NCBI GenBank assembly: GCA_965279285.1
Contig: OZ257147.1
Location: forward strand, 310,001 to 374,000
From: G965279335 sp965279285
GTDB lineage: Bacteria; Pseudomonadota; Gammaproteobacteria; DSM-16500
DNA length: 64,000 nucleotides
Direction: 5' to 3'
Both the position numbers and the translations under genes were made by a program. A model generated the notes under the pieces. It was not told the DNA's origin, did no database searches, and saw only the letters and a list, made by a program, of their open reading frames with translations. Positions 35,639 through 44,218 of this stretch are shown piece after piece. Every line of letters begins with the position of its first letter. Within the stretch, counting starts at the first letter, position 1.

Positions 35639-36286
35639 TTGGAGCCTTATCGTACAGCAATCCGATTTTTTATTTCTGAACTGATAGCTATTAAAATTTC
35701 ACACCAGAGCACATTTGAGAGCCTGAGAGATAAATATAAACCAACAGTAGACGCAATGTGGGTATTAAGAATGGGTTTTGCACAGGCTGCCGCTAGAGAG
35801 GTGACAACAGGAATGAGGTTTCCTCGACAAATTTATCGTGATGCTATTCAACTGCTTTTAGATAATGTTACGCGGTTGGGTGATGAGTATAGTATAAAAA
35901 GTAAGTTTTATTTAGTTATTGTTTATGGCTTTTTACAGGCACTCGCTGTGGATTGTGACGCATATATTCATCGGCATGGTATTTCTAATGTAATTAAAAA
36001 AGGTGAAGCACCTAATTTTTTCCCTGACTTAGATGGTGATTATCAGGTAGAAAAAGGTGTGCGAGTTGATCCTTCTCATATCGTATTGGACAGATATGAT
36101 GAGTCGGTGCTTCTAAACAACCCAGGCAAGAATTATTATGCTTATGGTCTCGGAAATTCTTATTTCATTGATGATTTTGGTAACAGGCGTGAGAATGGTT
36201 ATACATCACCGCCTTGGATGAACAGCCACACATCCTATCCTCTTAGTAAGCGTCTTAAGGTTTTAGAGAAATTTCACCAGCAATAA
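35639..36286 (+). CDS. hypothetical protein, downstream part of a split frame
   Basis: Up to 215 residues, not recognised. The first possible start is a TTG at 35639 with no ribosome site; the next ATG is at 35756. It is in the same frame as the upstream entry with no stop between 35618 and 35639, suggesting a gene split by the TGA at 35615 or stop-codon read-through. The protein is helical (TAIRFFISELIAIKISH, YLVIVYGFLQALAVDCDAYI) with a polar Tyr/Gly/Asn-rich end (NNPGKNYYAYGLGNSYF). No membrane or catalytic motif is obvious. Confidence 0.5.
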   Translation: MEPYRTAIRFFISELIAIKISHQSTFESLRDKYKPTVDAMWVLRMGFAQAAAREVTTGMRFPRQIYRDAIQLLLDNVTRLGDEYSIKSKFYLVIVYGFLQALAVDCDAYIHRHGISNVIKKGEAPNFFPDLDGDYQVEKGVRVDPSHIVLDRYDESVLLNNPGKNYYAYGLGNSYFIDDFGNRRENGYTSPPWMNSHTSYPLSKRLKVLEKFHQQ

Positions 36287-36305
36287 ATCTCTGAATTACA
36301 GAGTT

Positions 36306-36357
36306 TACGTAACGATATGAAGGTTAACTCCTCAGCAAGACCTAAATAAATTTTAAA
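36306..36357 (+). repeat. 52-bp direct repeat, left copy
   Basis: Matches 37665-37716 in 43 or so of 52 positions (starting tacgtaacgatatgaagg), same orientation. The two copies bracket the DUF4143 ATPase gene at 36490-37632. The rest of the gap up to 36489 holds a promoter-like tataat at about 36449-36454. Confidence 0.8.
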
Positions 36358-36489
36358 TATTAATGGAAGATGCGGGTTTATGCGGCAAGTTTATCAAACT
36401 ATTTGTCGAGATATAGGGGAAGTATTTCATTTATAAAGCAGATCGCGTATAATGAAAATCCGGCATCAGGCACCAGGATTTCATGAACA

Positions 36490-37632
36490 ATGAAAAGACC
36501 GTATTATATTAATAAGATAGCTTCATTAAGTAAGCAATTTCCAGCGGTTTGTCTGCTAGGCGCACGTCAGGTAGGCAAAACAACCTTGGCTAAACAATTC
36601 GCTGAAATGAAAGGCGAGCCAGTTCATATTTTTGATTTAGAAAAAGATCAAGACCTCGCAATGCTCGACAATCCGCAATTGGCATTTAGCCAGCTTGAAG
36701 GGTTAATTGTGATTGATGAAATTCAACGACGTCCAAACTTATTTCCAGCATTACGAGTGTTGATTGATTCGCCACCCAAAAATCAGCGTTGGTTAATTCT
36801 GGGGAGTGCATCGCGTGAGTTGCTGTATCAATCATCAGAGTCACTAGCCGGTCGTATTGCTTATTTGGAAGTTCAGCCGTTTGATTATACCGAAACACAT
36901 GAAATAGAAAATTTGTGGTTGCAGGGTGGTTATCCACAATCATATCTTGCTAAATCAGAGGAAGATAGTTTTGAATGGCGTAGGCAATATACTAAAACGT
37001 TTCTCGAACAAGATATTCCAAATTTAGGCATTCGCATTCCTACGGCTAACTTGCGACGTTTCTGGATGATGCTCGCGCATTATCATGGCAATATTTTTAA
37101 TGCGGAAGAATTGGCACGTTCGCTGGGAATTAATAGTAAAAGTGTCAAACACTATTTTGATATTTTGTCTGAGACTTTTATGGTACGCCAATTACAACCA
37201 TGGAGGGAGAATATCAGCAAGCGACAAGTTAAATCACCAAAAGTATATTTTCGTGATAGTGGACTGTTGCATTATCTATTAGATATTGAAAATGCGGGTT
37301 TTTTGCGACGTAATCCAAAATTAGGAGCATCTTGGGAAGGATTTGCCCTAGAAGAAATTATCCGCTGTTCACGTGTTGAAGCAGAGAGTTGTTATTATTG
37401 GGCAACGCATCAAGAAGCAGAATTAGATTTATTAATGTTTCATCACGGTAAACGGCTAGGATTTGAATTTAAGCATACAGATGCGCCTAAATTAACAAAG
37501 TCGATGCGGGTGGCGTTTGAAGATCTTAAACTAGATGAGCTAATCGTTATTTATCCAGGAACACGTGAATATTTATTAGCAGAAAAAATTAGAGTAGTGA
37601 GTCTGTCAGATTATTTATCAAAGCGAGAATAG
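36490..37632 (+). CDS. AAA ATPase with DUF4143 domain
   Basis: 380 residues. Walker A is GARQVGKTT at 25-33, Walker B is LIVIDEIQRR near 73-82, a sensor-like SASRE follows, and the C-terminal part has the DUF4143 signature GASWEGFALEEIIR...EAELDLLMFHHGKRLGFEFK, a PD-(D/E)xK-like nuclease pattern. The biological role of the family is unknown. Bracketing by 52-bp direct repeats and the neighbouring reverse transcriptase remnant suggest it moved or was duplicated with flanking DNA. Only moderately similar to the other two ATPases of this class in the window. Confidence 0.9.
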   Translation: MKRPYYINKIASLSKQFPAVCLLGARQVGKTTLAKQFAEMKGEPVHIFDLEKDQDLAMLDNPQLAFSQLEGLIVIDEIQRRPNLFPALRVLIDSPPKNQRWLILGSASRELLYQSSESLAGRIAYLEVQPFDYTETHEIENLWLQGGYPQSYLAKSEEDSFEWRRQYTKTFLEQDIPNLGIRIPTANLRRFWMMLAHYHGNIFNAEELARSLGINSKSVKHYFDILSETFMVRQLQPWRENISKRQVKSPKVYFRDSGLLHYLLDIENAGFLRRNPKLGASWEGFALEEIIRCSRVEAESCYYWATHQEAELDLLMFHHGKRLGFEFKHTDAPKLTKSMRVAFEDLKLDELIVIYPGTREYLLAEKIRVVSLSDYLSKRE

Positions 37633-37664
37633 GTAGGATACTCATGCTAGTGCAGGACGTTCAG

Positions 37665-37716
37665 TACGTAGCGATATGAAAGTTAATCCATCAGTAAAGC
37701 CTAAATAAGTTTTAAA
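37665..37716 (+). repeat. 52-bp direct repeat, right copy
   Basis: Right-hand copy of 36306-36357 (starting tacgtagcgatatgaaag). It is followed at once by a short tract of gt repeats and nine G (37722-37739) and then by the reverse transcriptase remnant. Confidence 0.8.
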
Positions 37717-37746
37717 GGAAATGTGTGTGTGGGGGGGGGTAAAACG

Positions 37747-37915
37747 ATTTCTGAACATCAAACGCTACCTTCATCACTTCGTCTTATGGTGGCAAAAAAC
37801 AGCAGAAATTTGGCGTTATGAAGAACTTTTATATTCGTTCATTCGCGCTAGTTGGGACATTAACCCCGCAGCTATTGCAGCAGGGTTTTACTTCAAAAAC
37901 GGGTTACATTATTAA
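37747..37915 (+). pseudogene. reverse transcriptase remnant 1 (C-terminal fragment)
   Basis: The + strand frame reads RYLHHFVLWWQKTAEIWRYE and FIRASWDINPAAIAAG, matching the C-terminal part of the remnant at 39280-39900 (RRYLHQYLLWWTKTSGTWLY, SCWDINPATHAAG). The DNA start ttctgaacatcaaa is identical in both copies, after which this copy lacks about 100 bases. Homology continues past the stop codon into the 3' end of the leftward gene at 37912-39180. It is too short to be functional. Confidence 0.75.
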
Positions 37916-39180
37916 ACACGAGCTCTGTTTTGCGTTGTCCGGATGTTGCATAAGTTTTGCAACGCTGCTGTTTTTGCTCGACATAAGTTTTCCAACGAGA
38001 AAGCCCCATAAAAGGCGCACAGCATAGAGGCAAAGGCGACAGGGGATGGAGCATAGTATCCTAAATAAAAATCCAGCCCTAAACGAGAAGAAGAATTATA
38101 GAAAGAAGAAGACCCATCAGAATTGCGCAATGATCTCGTCGGCACCTTTTTATCATCCACTAAGTTAACAATACCCGCTCTGATAACCTGCGCATCTCGA
38201 GAAGATAATTTGCTTTGCAGTTTCCCAAAACCATTGACCCAAAATACATCGCTTTGAATAGTCCGCCAATCTCCAAAACTGTTAACATTTTTCTCAAACC
38301 ATTCTGCTGCTTTTTGTAAAATCGTGGGATCAAAAACATAACCTGATTTGATGACTTCATTAGGGTTCAATGTTAAATCTTTTTCAAGCTGCTCAATAAG
38401 AGGTTGGCATAATGCTCGAAGCTCAGCAAAGTCATTGCCTTCATACTTTTCTTTAGCCTTAATGATCCCTTCACCAAATGCTTTGATCGCATCCAGAATA
38501 CGCTGGTTTCGTTTTTGGTTTTCTGCGACTGCTTCTTTTGAAGTGAGCACTTCTTCTAATTGATCCCTGACTTCTTCGTCTGATAATCCAGCTGCTGCTT
38601 TTAACCTTTCCACTAAACCGCGATTTTTTTCTTCTTTTATTTTGCCTTCTATCAAATTCATATCACCTGCCATGGCGACAATTTGAAGAGGAGTTCCTAA
38701 AACACGTCTCTTCAGAGGATCTGTTGCAATACATTGTGAACGTAAGAGGTCAGGGTTCTTTTTAACTAAAACAAGTGCTTCCTCTACATCATTTTCTTCA
38801 CCGTGCAAAATAAGATTGGCGAGAAGTGCAGCCTCTTCTGAACCCATTCTATCCACTAAATCTTTTGCTTTTATTCCAAATATTGTGAATTGTTGACGTT
38901 TTTCAGATGAAAATTTCTTTGTTTCTTTATCACCTTGCCAATGAGTAATCAGATCTCCATCCAGTTTTTCTAAAATAATGCTGCTGACGTCAGCTAAATA
39001 CACTGACATGGCTTCACCCAGCGCATCTGGATTATGAGTATTTTTGCTAAAGCGACTATGTTCTTCTGTCGATGAGACTGGGGTCGTGATAAATGAGGTG
39101 ATAGAAGAATACGTCGAACTGTTAGAGGATGACGATAATGTCGATTTGTGTTTTTCTTCAGTTGGACGATTAAGGCTCAT
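37912..39180 (-). CDS. effector-like hypothetical protein, ankyrin-like centre
   Basis: 422 residues. A Ser/Thr-rich N terminus (about 1-50) is followed by an ankyrin-like helical region with KKNPDLLRSQCIATDPLKRR and LGTPLQIVAMAGDMNLIEG, a pattern I associate with Legionellales effector-like proteins, then a Lys/Glu-rich helical stretch and a C-terminal region that resembles that of the gene at 39851-41023 (for example RSLRNSDGSSSFYNSSSRL beside RSLALRGGKNNFYQVVRDG). The last 25 or so residues are encoded by the complement of DNA that flanks the reverse transcriptase remnant, so the original C terminus may have been replaced. Weak ribosome site. Function unknown. Confidence 0.75.
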   Translation of the reverse strand: MSLNRPTEEKHKSTLSSSSNSSTYSSITSFITTPVSSTEEHSRFSKNTHNPDALGEAMSVYLADVSSIILEKLDGDLITHWQGDKETKKFSSEKRQQFTIFGIKAKDLVDRMGSEEAALLANLILHGEENDVEEALVLVKKNPDLLRSQCIATDPLKRRVLGTPLQIVAMAGDMNLIEGKIKEEKNRGLVERLKAAAGLSDEEVRDQLEEVLTSKEAVAENQKRNQRILDAIKAFGEGIIKAKEKYEGNDFAELRALCQPLIEQLEKDLTLNPNEVIKSGYVFDPTILQKAAEWFEKNVNSFGDWRTIQSDVFWVNGFGKLQSKLSSRDAQVIRAGIVNLVDDKKVPTRSLRNSDGSSSFYNSSSRLGLDFYLGYYAPSPVAFASMLCAFYGAFSLENLCRAKTAALQNLCNIRTTQNRARV

Positions 39181-39279
39181 AGGGATACTCGTTTGTATGA
39201 TATTTATTGGTACAATAATGTACCATGTTGGTAAATACGGGTCAAATTGTTGAACGTCAACTACGACTGCCGGTCGTAA

Positions 39280-39900
39280 TTGTCGCTCAATAGGCTCTAT
39301 TTAAAACCACTAGACGATGCATTTTTGAATGCCAATCTTAGTTACTTTAGATTTCAAGATGATGTTTTGAGTCTCTGCAAATCAAAACGCCAAATGAGCT
39401 GCTGCCGACGGCGCATGATGGCAATATTACAAGAAAGACGTTTGAGCTTGTCGCGCAAAAAATCGCGCATGGGTATTATTAACGATGGCTTTCACTATCT
39501 CGGCATCCAATATTCTCCGACACAAACAGAGAATAATACTAAAGTAGCACAAATAAATGATGTTCAATATTCAGACGGAACGGGGGAGGTAACTTCTGAA
39601 CATCAAAAAAATGTGGCTTTATGCATAATTCCGCATCCGCGCACTTTGCGTAAAGCAAAAATTCAGGTACAGCAAATGGTAACTATTGGACTTTCTACCA
39701 AACTCATCAGGCGCTATCTGCATCAATATCTACTTTGGTGGACAAAAACATCTGGAACCTGGTTATACCAGGATCGTATCAGTTGGTTTATCGAATCCTG
39801 CTGGGATATTAATCCAGCCACACACGCGGCCGGATTATTGCAACCTTATTTCAACAAATTACACACTGAGACTTTGGGCGATGTGCGACATATCGCATAA
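39280..39900 (+). pseudogene. reverse transcriptase remnant 2
   Basis: 206 codons from a TTG, without a ribosome site. The frame begins in the palm domain: LYLKPLDDAFLNANLSYFRF, then QDD where polymerases carry the xDD catalytic pair, then LSLSRKKSRMG and GFHYLGIQYSP (thumb-side motifs), and a C-terminal domain RRYLHQYLLWWTKTSGTW. The fingers and N-terminal motifs are missing, so the gene is 5'-truncated. The subfamily is not clear to me; it is not the group II intron protein found at 41722. It lies between two paralogous effector-like genes and overlaps the 3' end of the second by 50 bases. Confidence 0.75.
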
Positions 39901-41023
39901 GCTCTGCAAGCAAGATGTTTTTATTCGACATAAGATCTGTAAAAAGCCTAAAGCCACCACACGCGAGCGTCGCCAGTTGCTTGCGTGAGCAACGGAGGGG
40001 GCGACGCCCGCCCGAATAAACATCGACCGAAGAACCAAGAAGAGAAAAATCAATAGAACCATCGCGAACCACCTGATAAAAATTATTTTTACCACCGCGC
40101 AACGCAAGACTGCGAGTGAACTTCTCACTCGGTTTTTGCTCCTGAAGATAAGACAAGCCTTGGCTAAATCTCTGTGCGTCATTTGCTGGCACATAGAACA
40201 AGACGCAAGATAAAACACTATCTTCAAATAGCGCACATTTTTTGTAATCATAGTGCCATTGACCTGTTGCTTGAACATAAGCATTATACGTTTCCAGTAG
40301 CGTGTTATTACGAAAATGCATGCCATTCTCAATACGTTTAGGTTGGCTTTTATCGAATTCTGCTCTAAATGTTTCGATGGCTGCTAACGTTGGAGGACTC
40401 AATACCCACTTACTATTTGCATCGTTGCCACGATTAAACTGTTCAGCAGTGATGGTTGCTATGACGGTTGTTAATAAATGCTGCGTGTGATCTTTGGCCT
40501 GTTTATCGCGCTTTTCATCTGCTTTTTTATCTTCGGCAACCTTTTGCGTACGCTGTCTTTCCATCTCTTGTATAGCAGTTCTTTCGCTGCCATAGACTTT
40601 TTCGAAAAATGGTTTAATCGCTAGGCACATTTCAGGATCGCCTGCTCCATAAGCCAATTGGAATATCGTGTTGTCTATTAATTCTCGTCCGGAGTTATCA
40701 ATGATTTTCTTTGTCACAAAATTTATCAGCATAGGATCAAACTTTAGTATGGCTGTTACTTTATCTTCATTTGGTTCCACAACAACATAATGTGCCAGCG
40801 CTTTTATCATGCGCACATCGAGGGCAGCTTTTGTGTCGTTATACAAAAATCTAGATGTACATGCGAGGCTGGTGGCATCTTTGTTGCTATAAAAGCTGGT
40901 AATCAATTGAGTAAGAGCAACGGTTTTTGTCCAGATTTTGGGGGGCACTGCATTGGCTATTGGTTTGTGTTCGCGCTTTTGGACCGCAGGTTGTGCTTCA
41001 CCTTTCTTTTCTGAGCTAAACAT
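39851..41023 (-). CDS. effector-like protein with F-box-like N terminus
   Basis: 390 residues. Residues about 36-68 (LTQLITSFYSNKDATSLACT, then SRFLYNDTKAAL) resemble an F-box, a eukaryotic motif that recruits ubiquitin ligases. Next comes a region with KFDPMLINFVTKKII and the ending IDNTIFQLAYGAGDPEMCLA, an ankyrin-like pattern seen in other Legionellales effector-like proteins, then a charged coiled stretch and a C-terminal domain resembling that of the 37912-39180 protein. The last 50 or so bases overlap the reverse transcriptase remnant on the other strand and encode an unusual Cys/Arg-rich tail. Good start (gagag before the ATG). A secreted role is inferred, not shown. Confidence 0.75.
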   Translation of the reverse strand: MFSSEKKGEAQPAVQKREHKPIANAVPPKIWTKTVALTQLITSFYSNKDATSLACTSRFLYNDTKAALDVRMIKALAHYVVVEPNEDKVTAILKFDPMLINFVTKKIIDNSGRELIDNTIFQLAYGAGDPEMCLAIKPFFEKVYGSERTAIQEMERQRTQKVAEDKKADEKRDKQAKDHTQHLLTTVIATITAEQFNRGNDANSKWVLSPPTLAAIETFRAEFDKSQPKRIENGMHFRNNTLLETYNAYVQATGQWHYDYKKCALFEDSVLSCVLFYVPANDAQRFSQGLSYLQEQKPSEKFTRSLALRGGKNNFYQVVRDGSIDFSLLGSSVDVYSGGRRPLRCSRKQLATLACGGFRLFTDLMSNKNILLAELMRYVAHRPKSQCVIC

Positions 41024-41241
41024 TGTTATTCTCTCATAGAGTAATTGAATTGCGTTAATTATGCTCTATTCGCGCAGGAGAAGATATAAAAAGAACGCCT
41101 GAAATGAGGCTCAAAGCACTCTAGGATGCATTTATTAACATATTGAATTAATTGATAGTATTGGCTCGGCAGGCACTAGGCTGCATAAAGGAAAGGCTTT
41201 TTTGATGTTGCTTATTTTTGAAGCAAATGGCCAAAGTCAAG

Positions 41242-42501
41242 GTGCGTCAGGCGAAGCCGCACCGATCTTGCAGGTGAAAGTCCTGCTGCAAAAGGAGTAG
41301 CCAGCTCCATTGCATAGCGAATCTTGCGTTGCTGGCGGTAACAAGAGTGACGAAGCGTAGACAGCGAAATACGCGAGCCGAAACCAATAGGTGAACGTGT
41401 TAGTCCCGAAAATGGCGTAATTGTAGAAGCTGATGCTCTCTGGACAGCAGCAAGCAATAGAAACATGGAGGCCAATCTGGCGATCGTCCAAAGTGTTTCA
41501 ACTACCGGGATCACAGGCGTCGGCGAGCATATAGAGATAGGTGACGGAACCTGAGAAGCCCATATCTCTCTCAAAGGAATGAGTACGGATAATTCAAGTC
41601 GTGACGCACGAGACTATCCGGAAGGACATATGGGTGGCGGAGTCAGTAGTAGTAGCTAGGAAACAAGTAATGATCGTGGAGCGAAGGACTGGCAGATAGT
41701 AACGAGCGTAAGAGGGAAACCATGTCCATACACAGCATAGATGGAACCGCAGGGTTAACGAAACTTGAACGCATAGGCTTGCGCGCAAAACATGATATAG
41801 ATACAGTGTTCAATAATGTTGGGCACATATTAGATATCAAGTTATTGCGAGAGCAATACCATAAGCTTGATGGAAGAAAAGCAATTGGTATAGATGGAGT
41901 AAGCAAAATTGATTACGGAAATAACCTGGAAGAAAATTTAGGAAAGGTGATTCAGAAAATACGCAATGGTATCTATCAACCTAAGCCTAGCAGATTAGTA
42001 GAAATTGCAAAAGAAGATGGCAGTAAAAGACCGCTCGCTATTTCGTGTACGGAAGATAAAATAATTCAATCAGCCATACACAAAATTTTAAGTGAAATTT
42101 ACGAGCCGATATTCCTACCATGTTCCTATGGTTTCAGACCTAATCGTAATGGAGCTATTGTTGAAGATGTAGTGAAACAAGTTATTAGAGTAGTGAAAAG
42201 ATGGATAAATTATCATGCTATCTCCGATAACAACAGGCGAGTAAAAGCATTCACATTGGCGAGCAAGCGCATTATGTTTAAGTGGTTACAACATCGTGGC
42301 GGACGACGTCACATGAACTGGGATCAATATACTAGAATGCTACAATTTGCAGGGTATCCGGAAAGATGGAAACTTATTTCTATGTTCTAAAGTAAGCTGA
42401 AACTGCGTAGTAGTTCGTAACTGTCGGGAGCCGGATGCGGTAGTTCCGCAAGTCCGTTTCTGAGGAGGGGCTCGCTAAGGTGACTTGGCGTGTCTACTCA
42501 C
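41242..42501 (+). mobile_element. group II intron with internally deleted protein
   Basis: The 5' end gtgcgtcaggcgaagccgca fits the GUGCG start of bacterial group II introns, and the following 480 bases have the usual domain I-III look. After the reading frame comes a domain V-like hairpin (gagccggatgcgg, then ccgcaagtccgtttc, about 42430-42463) and domain VI ending near tctactcac at 42501. The encoded protein lacks its polymerase core, so the intron cannot move by itself; RNA splicing might still be possible. It is inserted in the intergenic region upstream of the yjjJ-like gene, not in a gene. Confidence 0.85.
41722..42390 (+). pseudogene. ltrA: group II intron reverse transcriptase/maturase, internal deletion
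   Basis: 222 residues against about 420-470 for LtrA-type proteins. The N-terminal part is normal: GRKAIGIDGVSKIDY, YQPKPSRLVEIAKEDGSKRP, CTEDKIIQSAIHKIL and LPCSYGFRPNR (RT blocks 0-3). Sequence then jumps from VEDVVKQVIR straight to VKRWINYHAISDNNRR and FKWLQHRGGRRHMNWDQY, the maturase end. The blocks with the YADD catalytic pair are missing without loss of frame. It has a good ribosome site (agaggg). The protein may keep some RNA binding but cannot polymerise. Confidence 0.88.
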
Positions 42502-42535
42502 CATTACCTAATTAAGTGAAATAGTATATATCAGT

Positions 42536-42660
42536 ATCTATTCTGTAAAGCACCTATTCTATCGTGTAGAAAATATAAAATGCTTATTATATCATACGGT
42601 TATATCAATATACATTCGTCAAAATCTATTCTATAATATATTCTATAATCTATTCTATCG
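42536..42660 (+). promoter_or_regulatory. cluster of ctattctat repeats upstream of the HipA-like gene
   Basis: Sites ctattctat at 42554-42562, 42626-42634 and 42650-42658, a shorter tattctat at 42639-42646 and a near match at 42537-42545. The last ends 11 bases before the start codon. The following gene has an N-terminal winged-helix domain, so self-repression through these sites is likely; this is inference. Confidence 0.55.
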
Positions 42661-42669
42661 AGGGTAAAT

Positions 42670-44037
42670 ATGGGCCGAAAAAATCTTGATAAAACCCATT
42701 TACAGACTGAAATTTTAACTTATTTACGTCAAAACGGCGCTGCTACGCTGCAGTCCATCCGTGATAAATTTTTAATAAGCCAACCGTCTTTATCGCGTAT
42801 TTTATCAAGCCTAAAAACCCATATTCTCGTTGTAGGAAAAGCGCGAGGAACAAAATATGCTGCTTTGCGAAAAATAGATAATTGCTCTGAATTTCCTATT
42901 TATGAAATATTAAATAATGGTAATAGTCGGCATTTAGGAATTTTATATGCTATTTATCCACAAGGGTTTTATTTTTTAAGTAAAACACAAGATGCAACGT
43001 CGTCGTTTTTTCCAGATATTCCTTATTTTTTAAATGATATTCGGCCAACAGGATATCTAGGACGTTTAATTCCGTTGCAAAATCAGGATCTTCATCTTCC
43101 TAAAGATATTAATTTATGGACTGGTGATCACTGTTTAAAATATTTATCTACTCGTGGCTGGAATACAATTGGAAATTTAATTGTCGGTGAAAAAGCTTTT
43201 CAATTGTATTTAGAAAATTGTCAAAATCCACAACACACAATAAATAGTAAAAATCGAAAAAAGCATTATCCACTTTATGCAACTGAACTCCTTGCAATGG
43301 GTGACCCGGGTTCTTCTGCTGGTGGGGAGCATCCAAAATTTATGACAACGCTTTTACCTGAAAATCAGGCTGTTTTAGTTAAATTTTCTCCTCCGACTAC
43401 GACGGATATCGGCATAAGAATTGCTGATGTATTGATTTGTGAATACATTGCTTTACGGGTGTTAAAAAAACATGGTCAAGATGCGGCAGATGCACAAGTT
43501 ATATTGCAAGGTAACCGAGTTTTTTTAGAGGTAAAAAGATTTGATAGAGTCGGTAAATTTTCTCGTCGTGGTTTAATTTCGCTGGGATCATTGGATGCGG
43601 AATTTTCTGGCATGTTAAGTTCCTGGAGTGAAACAGCGGTTGAATTGGCAAAAAATAAAATTATTTCTGAGCATCTTGTAAAAAAAATTCGTTTCCGTGA
43701 AATTTTTGGTGAATACATAGCAAACAATGATATGCACTCTTTTAATTTGTCCTTTATTACTCAAGGGCAACGAGTTGTTGATTTAGCACCAACGTATGAT
43801 ATGACATGTATGTTATTTATGCCCAGAAATTATCAAATTATTCCGATGGAGTTTAAGCCACCGCTGCCAGCAGTAAAAGATAAAAAAATATGGAAAGATG
43901 TTTATCTGGCTGCTATTGACTTTTGGTCAGAGGTTTTAAAAGATGCGCGTATTTCGCCGGCGTTTAAACGTATTGCGAAAAAATGTCAGGATAAAATAAC
44001 GCACTTGCAAGAAGTTGCTATGTTGTTGCCAAAATAA
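42670..44037 (+). CDS. yjjJ: HipA-family kinase with N-terminal winged helix (YjjJ-like)
   Basis: 455 residues. Residues about 10-55 form a helix-turn-helix (LQSIRDKFLISQPSLSRILS). The C-terminal half has HipA kinase motifs: GSSAGGEHPKF at 214-224 (P-loop-like and ATP lysine region), FLEVKRFDRVG at 285-295, the catalytic NNDMHSFNLSF at 352-362 and metal-binding DLAPTYDM at 371-378. The combination matches E. coli YjjJ, a one-gene HipA-type toxin. No separate HipB-like antitoxin is next to it; the fused DNA-binding domain may play that part. Strong ribosome site gaggg. Repeated sites upstream suggest autoregulation. Confidence 0.88.
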   Translation: MGRKNLDKTHLQTEILTYLRQNGAATLQSIRDKFLISQPSLSRILSSLKTHILVVGKARGTKYAALRKIDNCSEFPIYEILNNGNSRHLGILYAIYPQGFYFLSKTQDATSSFFPDIPYFLNDIRPTGYLGRLIPLQNQDLHLPKDINLWTGDHCLKYLSTRGWNTIGNLIVGEKAFQLYLENCQNPQHTINSKNRKKHYPLYATELLAMGDPGSSAGGEHPKFMTTLLPENQAVLVKFSPPTTTDIGIRIADVLICEYIALRVLKKHGQDAADAQVILQGNRVFLEVKRFDRVGKFSRRGLISLGSLDAEFSGMLSSWSETAVELAKNKIISEHLVKKIRFREIFGEYIANNDMHSFNLSFITQGQRVVDLAPTYDMTCMLFMPRNYQIIPMEFKPPLPAVKDKKIWKDVYLAAIDFWSEVLKDARISPAFKRIAKKCQDKITHLQEVAMLLPK

Positions 44038-44038
44038 G

Positions 44039-44195
44039 GTAACTATTCGGTGGTGAGAGTTTGGTGGGCATGCTGCGCTTTGCCCACCCTACCAAATGCC
44101 AGCTAGAAGCACGCTGGCATGACAAGGTTTCGTAGAGTTTTGTAGGGTGGGCAAAGCGCAGCGTGCCCACCAAACTCTCGCTACTGAATAGTTAC
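44039..44195. repeat. palindromic element: gtaactatt ends around a REP-like inverted pair
   Basis: Outer arms gtaactattcgg... and ...ctactgaatagttac enclose two REP-like units in inverted orientation (44063-44092 and 44141-44172). The loop between them holds a fragment of another repeat (ccagctagaagcacgctgg, 44099-44117). It lies between convergent genes. Confidence 0.88.
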
Positions 44196-44218
44196 AAAGT
44201 AAGAAATTATTTAATTTC

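Noticed and set aside
37722..37739. gt repeats and nine-G run as a phase-variation switch
   Set aside because: It lies before a short reverse transcriptase remnant and does not precede or sit in a functional gene.
37747..41023. Diversity-generating retroelement (reverse transcriptase beside variable gene 3' ends)
   Set aside because: The reverse transcriptases are truncated, no template/variable repeat pair with adenine-specific changes could be seen, and the C-terminal domain does not look like DGR reverse transcriptases.
41212..41906. Several leftward frames of 60-120 codons in the group II intron
   Set aside because: They overlap ribozyme sequence and the maturase gene on the opposite strand and show no ribosome sites or domains.
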